Source: Clostridium fungisolvens (lineage in GTDB: Bacteria > Bacillota > Clostridia > Clostridiales > Clostridiaceae). Taken from it: a stretch of 64,000 nt of DNA. Below, one piece after another: positions 61,176 through 64,000 of this stretch. The stretch lies in assembly GCF_014193895.1 (NCBI RefSeq), contig NZ_BLZR01000001.1:4650001-4714000 (forward strand), read 5' to 3'. The position numbers and the translations under genes were made by a program. Numbering within the stretch: position 1 is the first letter of the stretch; each line of letters opens with the position of its first letter. The notes under the pieces were generated by a model. It was not told where the DNA came from. It did not search any database and saw only the letters and a list, made by a program, of their open reading frames with translations.

Positions 61176-62093
61176 TTATTGAAGTTTAGCTAATTCTACT
61201 GCAAGCTTAGCTGCAACTTCTGCATTATTAAACACAAGCTTAATATTTGAATCTAAAGATGCTCCACCTGTAATCTCTTTAACTTTAGCAAGTAAGAATG
61301 GTGTGCTTTCTTTTCCTTTTATTCCTTTTTCCTTTGCTTCTTTTAGTGCATTCTCTATAGCATTATTTATAGTGTCATAATCCATTTGATATTGCTCATG
61401 TATAGGGTTAGCTATTACTACTCCGCCATTTAGTCCAAGATCCCATTTAGCCTTTATTGCTTCAGCAAGTTCCTTTTCATCTTCTACTTTGTAATCAACT
61501 CCAAAGCCACTTTTTCTTGTATAGAAAGCAGGAAGCTCTTCAGTCTTAAATCCAACTACAGGAACCCCATAAGTTTCTAAATATTCTAATGTTAAACCTA
61601 TATCAAGTATTGATTTAGCACCTGCACAAACAACAGCTACATTTGTATGAGCAAATTCTTGTAAATCTGCTGATATATCAAAGGTTTCTTGAGCTTCTCT
61701 GTGTACTCCTCCGATTCCACCTGTGGCAAATACTTTTATACCAGCTAAAGCTGCTATTATCATAGTGGAAGCAACTGTTGTAGCTCCATCAGCTTTTTTA
61801 GCTATTATGAAAGGTATATCTCTTCTTGAAGTCTTTATAACATTTCCTGCTTTACCTAAGTGATCTATTTCAGCTTCTGTTAAACCAACTTTTAATACTC
61901 CACCTAATATAGCTATTGTAGCTGGTACAGCTCCATTATCTCTTATAATTTGTTCCACTGCTAATGCAGTTGAAACATTTTGTGGGTATGGCATACCATG
62001 TGATATTATAGTAGATTCTAAAGCTACTACTGGTTTACCTTCTTCTAAAGCTTTTTTAACCTCTGGATTAATGTCTAAATATTTTTCTAACAT
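61176..62093 (-). CDS. psuG: Pseudouridine-5'-phosphate glycosidase
   Basis: The 305-residue protein matches PsuG: PVVALESTIISHGMPYPQN, GKAGNVIKTSRRDIPF, ASTMIIAALAGIKVFATGGIGGVHREAQETFDISADL and GGVVIANPI. It splits pseudouridine phosphate into uracil and ribose phosphate. It lies two bases downstream of the kinase gene psuK, so both act in pseudouridine breakdown. ATG 62093 follows GAGGAGGAAT. Confidence 0.95.
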   Translation of the reverse strand: MLEKYLDINPEVKKALEEGKPVVALESTIISHGMPYPQNVSTALAVEQIIRDNGAVPATIAILGGVLKVGLTEAEIDHLGKAGNVIKTSRRDIPFIIAKKADGATTVASTMIIAALAGIKVFATGGIGGVHREAQETFDISADLQEFAHTNVAVVCAGAKSILDIGLTLEYLETYGVPVVGFKTEELPAFYTRKSGFGVDYKVEDEKELAEAIKAKWDLGLNGGVVIANPIHEQYQMDYDTINNAIENALKEAKEKGIKGKESTPFLLAKVKEITGGASLDSNIKLVFNNAEVAAKLAVELAKLQ

Positions 62094-62095
62094 AA

Positions 62096-63184
62096 TTAAA
62101 ATTCCTCCTCAATTAACTTATATATATTATCCACTGTAATATTAGGGTTTATAGTATCTTCATGACTAAGTGCAAGTATCGCTGCTGCATTACCGAATAT
62201 AGCCTTTTGTTTTATACTCAAATCATTGAGTTCTCCATATACAAGTCCGGCCATAAATGCATCTCCAGCTCCAGTTGCATTTACTACTTTTATAGCTTTT
62301 CCTTCAATGTATCCATCTTGTTTTCCATCAGTATAATAAGTTCCCTTTGAACCAAGACTTATAAATACATTTTTCACTCCTGCATCTATGAAATATCTCC
62401 CAACCTTTTTCAAACTACTGTCATCTTCTATTTTTATACCACTTAAGATTTCAGCCTCTAACTTATTAGGTTTTATAGTGTGAAATACCCCTATTATATC
62501 TTTAACCTTCATGGATTTTGCAGTAGAAACAGTGTCTAAGAATAATTTACTTTCTTTATAGTTACTTGCTATATATTTGATTACATCTTCATTGAGATTT
62601 GTGTCAATTACCGTAACTTCTGAATTCTCCAATACATGCTTTTTACTTATCAAATAATTAATATCAAGTTTTTCAATAACATCCATATGAGATATTGCAA
62701 CAGCCATATCTCCAGTTTCATCTAGGATTGATAGATAAGAAGAGGTGCTTTGCCCTTGAGCCACCATTATCTCCTTAACATCCATTCCTATGTGTCTTCC
62801 TTCATCAATAATCTTTTGACCGTAAACATCCTCACCAACCACTGATAAAAATTTCGTATGGATTCCAAGTCTAACCATGTTTTCAGCAATATTTCTTCCA
62901 ACTCCACCTAAAGAATGTTTAACCACACCTATATTAGAGTCTTTGTATATCAATTTACTGCTAGGAAAGCCTTGAATATCTATGTTGGCTCCGCCTACAA
63001 CTGTAGCATATTGATTTTCCTTTACCACATATCCTTTTCCTAATATACTGCCTTTTTTTATTAAATTAGTTATATGCACTGCTGCTGAAGACCTAGTAAT
63101 ACCTAAGATATTAGCTAATTCTTTTTGTGATATCATAGGATTTTTTCTTATTATCTGTAATATTTCTTGTTCTCTGTTCGTCAT
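62096..63184 (-). CDS. psuK: Pseudouridine kinase, PfkB family with N-terminal HTH
   Basis: Residues 1-55 are a winged helix (NREQEILQIIRKNPMISQKELANILGITRSSAAVHI). Residues about 60-362 are a PfkB sugar/nucleoside kinase with GGVGRNIAENM (substrate site) and VNATGAGDAFMAGL (anion hole and catalytic Asp). The HTH-kinase fusion resembles E. coli YeiI; it may let the enzyme also act as its own regulator. The product feeds the adjacent PsuG. ATG 63184 follows AGGGTGGTGCT. Confidence 0.9.
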   Translation of the reverse strand: MTNREQEILQIIRKNPMISQKELANILGITRSSAAVHITNLIKKGSILGKGYVVKENQYATVVGGANIDIQGFPSSKLIYKDSNIGVVKHSLGGVGRNIAENMVRLGIHTKFLSVVGEDVYGQKIIDEGRHIGMDVKEIMVAQGQSTSSYLSILDETGDMAVAISHMDVIEKLDINYLISKKHVLENSEVTVIDTNLNEDVIKYIASNYKESKLFLDTVSTAKSMKVKDIIGVFHTIKPNKLEAEILSGIKIEDDSSLKKVGRYFIDAGVKNVFISLGSKGTYYTDGKQDGYIEGKAIKVVNATGAGDAFMAGLVYGELNDLSIKQKAIFGNAAAILALSHEDTINPNITVDNIYKLIEEEF

Positions 63185-63477
63185 AGCACCACCCTAACAT
63201 ATGCTTATTTTATTAACTTTTGCTTACTTAAATCTTATCACTTATTTATATGGCTGTAAAGGTTTATATATATTAATTTTTTTAAATTTTCTTATATCCT
63301 GGTTTTAAATTTATACATGTTTATAGTATTTCTAACTCAAGTATTAACATCAAGATGAATATTTAATACTATATAAGTATAACCTTTAATGTTACACTTA
63401 ATAAATGCTTTTTGTTCGTAAATATACGTGTTATTCTACCTAACATAAGTTGTGTTATAAAGGAGATTAATTTTATA

Positions 63478-64000
63478 TGAAACACTATATAGATCAAGCA
63501 AAATCTGAAGTGAATCAATGGAAAGTTAAAGTTAATAAAAAACCAACAGTTATAGATAACCTAACTAGAAAAAGTCAACAAAAGATAAACAGTATACTTC
63601 CAGAAAAATACCACACTATCATGACAGAAGCTATAAAAAATATATCTAAAGCGGTTATATCCGGCTCAGAGTTTATAACAAAAAAAACATATAGTAACAT
63701 GAGCTTTTATGATAGAGAAGAATTAGTAAGAAAGAAAATTGAAACATATAAAACCACAGCTATGCTAGAGGGGGCCGGAACAGGTGCCGGTGGCTTTTTG
63801 GTAGGTCTAGCTGATTTTCCACTTCTACTAACTATAAAATTCAAGTTTTTATTTGATGTAGCTTCTATATATGGTTTTGATGTAAGGGATTATAAGGAAA
63901 GACTATTTATTCTTCATGTATTTCAATTAGCCTTTTCAAGCAAAAATCATTCAAACAAGATATTTTCTGAGATTGAAAATTGGCAAGAATATTCAAGATC
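63478..64000 (+). CDS. EcsC family protein (3' end outside window)
   Basis: ATG 63478 follows ATAAAGGAGATTAATTTTAT. The visible 174 residues contain MLEGAGTGAGGFLVGLADFPLLLTIKFKFLFDVASIYGFD and RLFILHVFQLAFSSK, the hallmark of EcsC-family proteins. B. subtilis EcsC is encoded with the EcsAB ABC transporter; this stand-alone relative is of unknown function. It is truncated by the window end; usual length is about 240-260. Confidence 0.9.

Noticed and set aside
1..64000. CRISPR arrays, rRNA or tRNA genes, insertion sequences with transposases
   Set aside because: I found no regularly spaced repeats, no rRNA or tRNA signatures and no transposase or integrase frames.

Overview
The window is AT-rich DNA from an endospore-forming, anaerobic Firmicute of the Clostridium type. 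The evidence is strong AGGAGG ribosome sites, the CspBA/SleC spore-germination proteases, type III glutamine synthetase, hybrid cluster protein, a tyrosine T-box leader and many small intergenic palindromes. I cannot name the species. No rRNA, tRNA, CRISPR array, prophage or transposase gene was seen. It reads as ordinary chromosome with housekeeping, signalling and spore genes, but its intergenic spaces are unusually rich in regulatory RNA and repeats.

Layout. 1-8.8 kb: flotillin floA (cut by the left edge) and nfeD, an orphan sensor kinase, an rRNA methyltransferase, a sugar-ABC ATPase with a CdaR-like regulator, a radical SAM protein and a lipoprotein. 9-18.6 kb: YkvI-like membrane protein, PflX-like radical SAM enzyme, an MFS transporter, a two-component pair, and a soluble-heme (H-NOX) chemoreceptor. 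18.8-24.3 kb: sleC and a fused double subtilisin, cspBA, which together open the spore cortex at germination. 24.4-29.9 kb: DUF3783/XRE pair, cyclophilin, STAS-like protein, glutamate racemase, glnN. 30.5-34.3 kb: a second, long glutamine synthetase divergent from glnN, an HD-GYP protein, and a YCII-like gene behind LexA boxes. 34.6-39.5 kb: carAB with an elaborate control region. 40-45 kb: a proline-rich protein, a DNA glycosylase, and tyrS and hisS behind attenuator leaders. 45.5-58.8 kb: DUF2164, cell-envelope proteins, an MFS exporter, a PadR/DUF2812/NatA/NatB operon, SDRs, an acetyltransferase, azoreductase/HxlR, and an AI-2E-type permease. 59-64 kb: hcp, psuK-psuG, and the start of an EcsC-family gene.

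The most interesting regulation is upstream of carAB. One promoter produces a leader with a PyrR-type binding loop placed just before the ribosome site of a 29-residue ORF whose stop codon lies in the 5' arm of an intrinsic terminator. A second, proximal promoter is flanked by tandem ARG-box-like sites. This suggests separate pyrimidine and arginine control of carbamoyl phosphate synthesis. Other points are an H-NOX chemoreceptor that keeps the W9/N74/Y140 oxygen-binding triad, a fused CspBA in which both protease triads look intact and whose true start may be ATA, a structured non-T-box hisS leader, a stem-loop between the ribosome site and start codon of the long glutamine synthetase, a canonical LexA-type promoter before a tiny YCII gene, and a dyad at -41.5 before hcp.

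At least four families of dispersed palindromic repeats (here A to D) occupy the gene gaps. Family A elements are nested inside one another, family B elements sit beside terminator hairpins, and family D elements abut stop codons.
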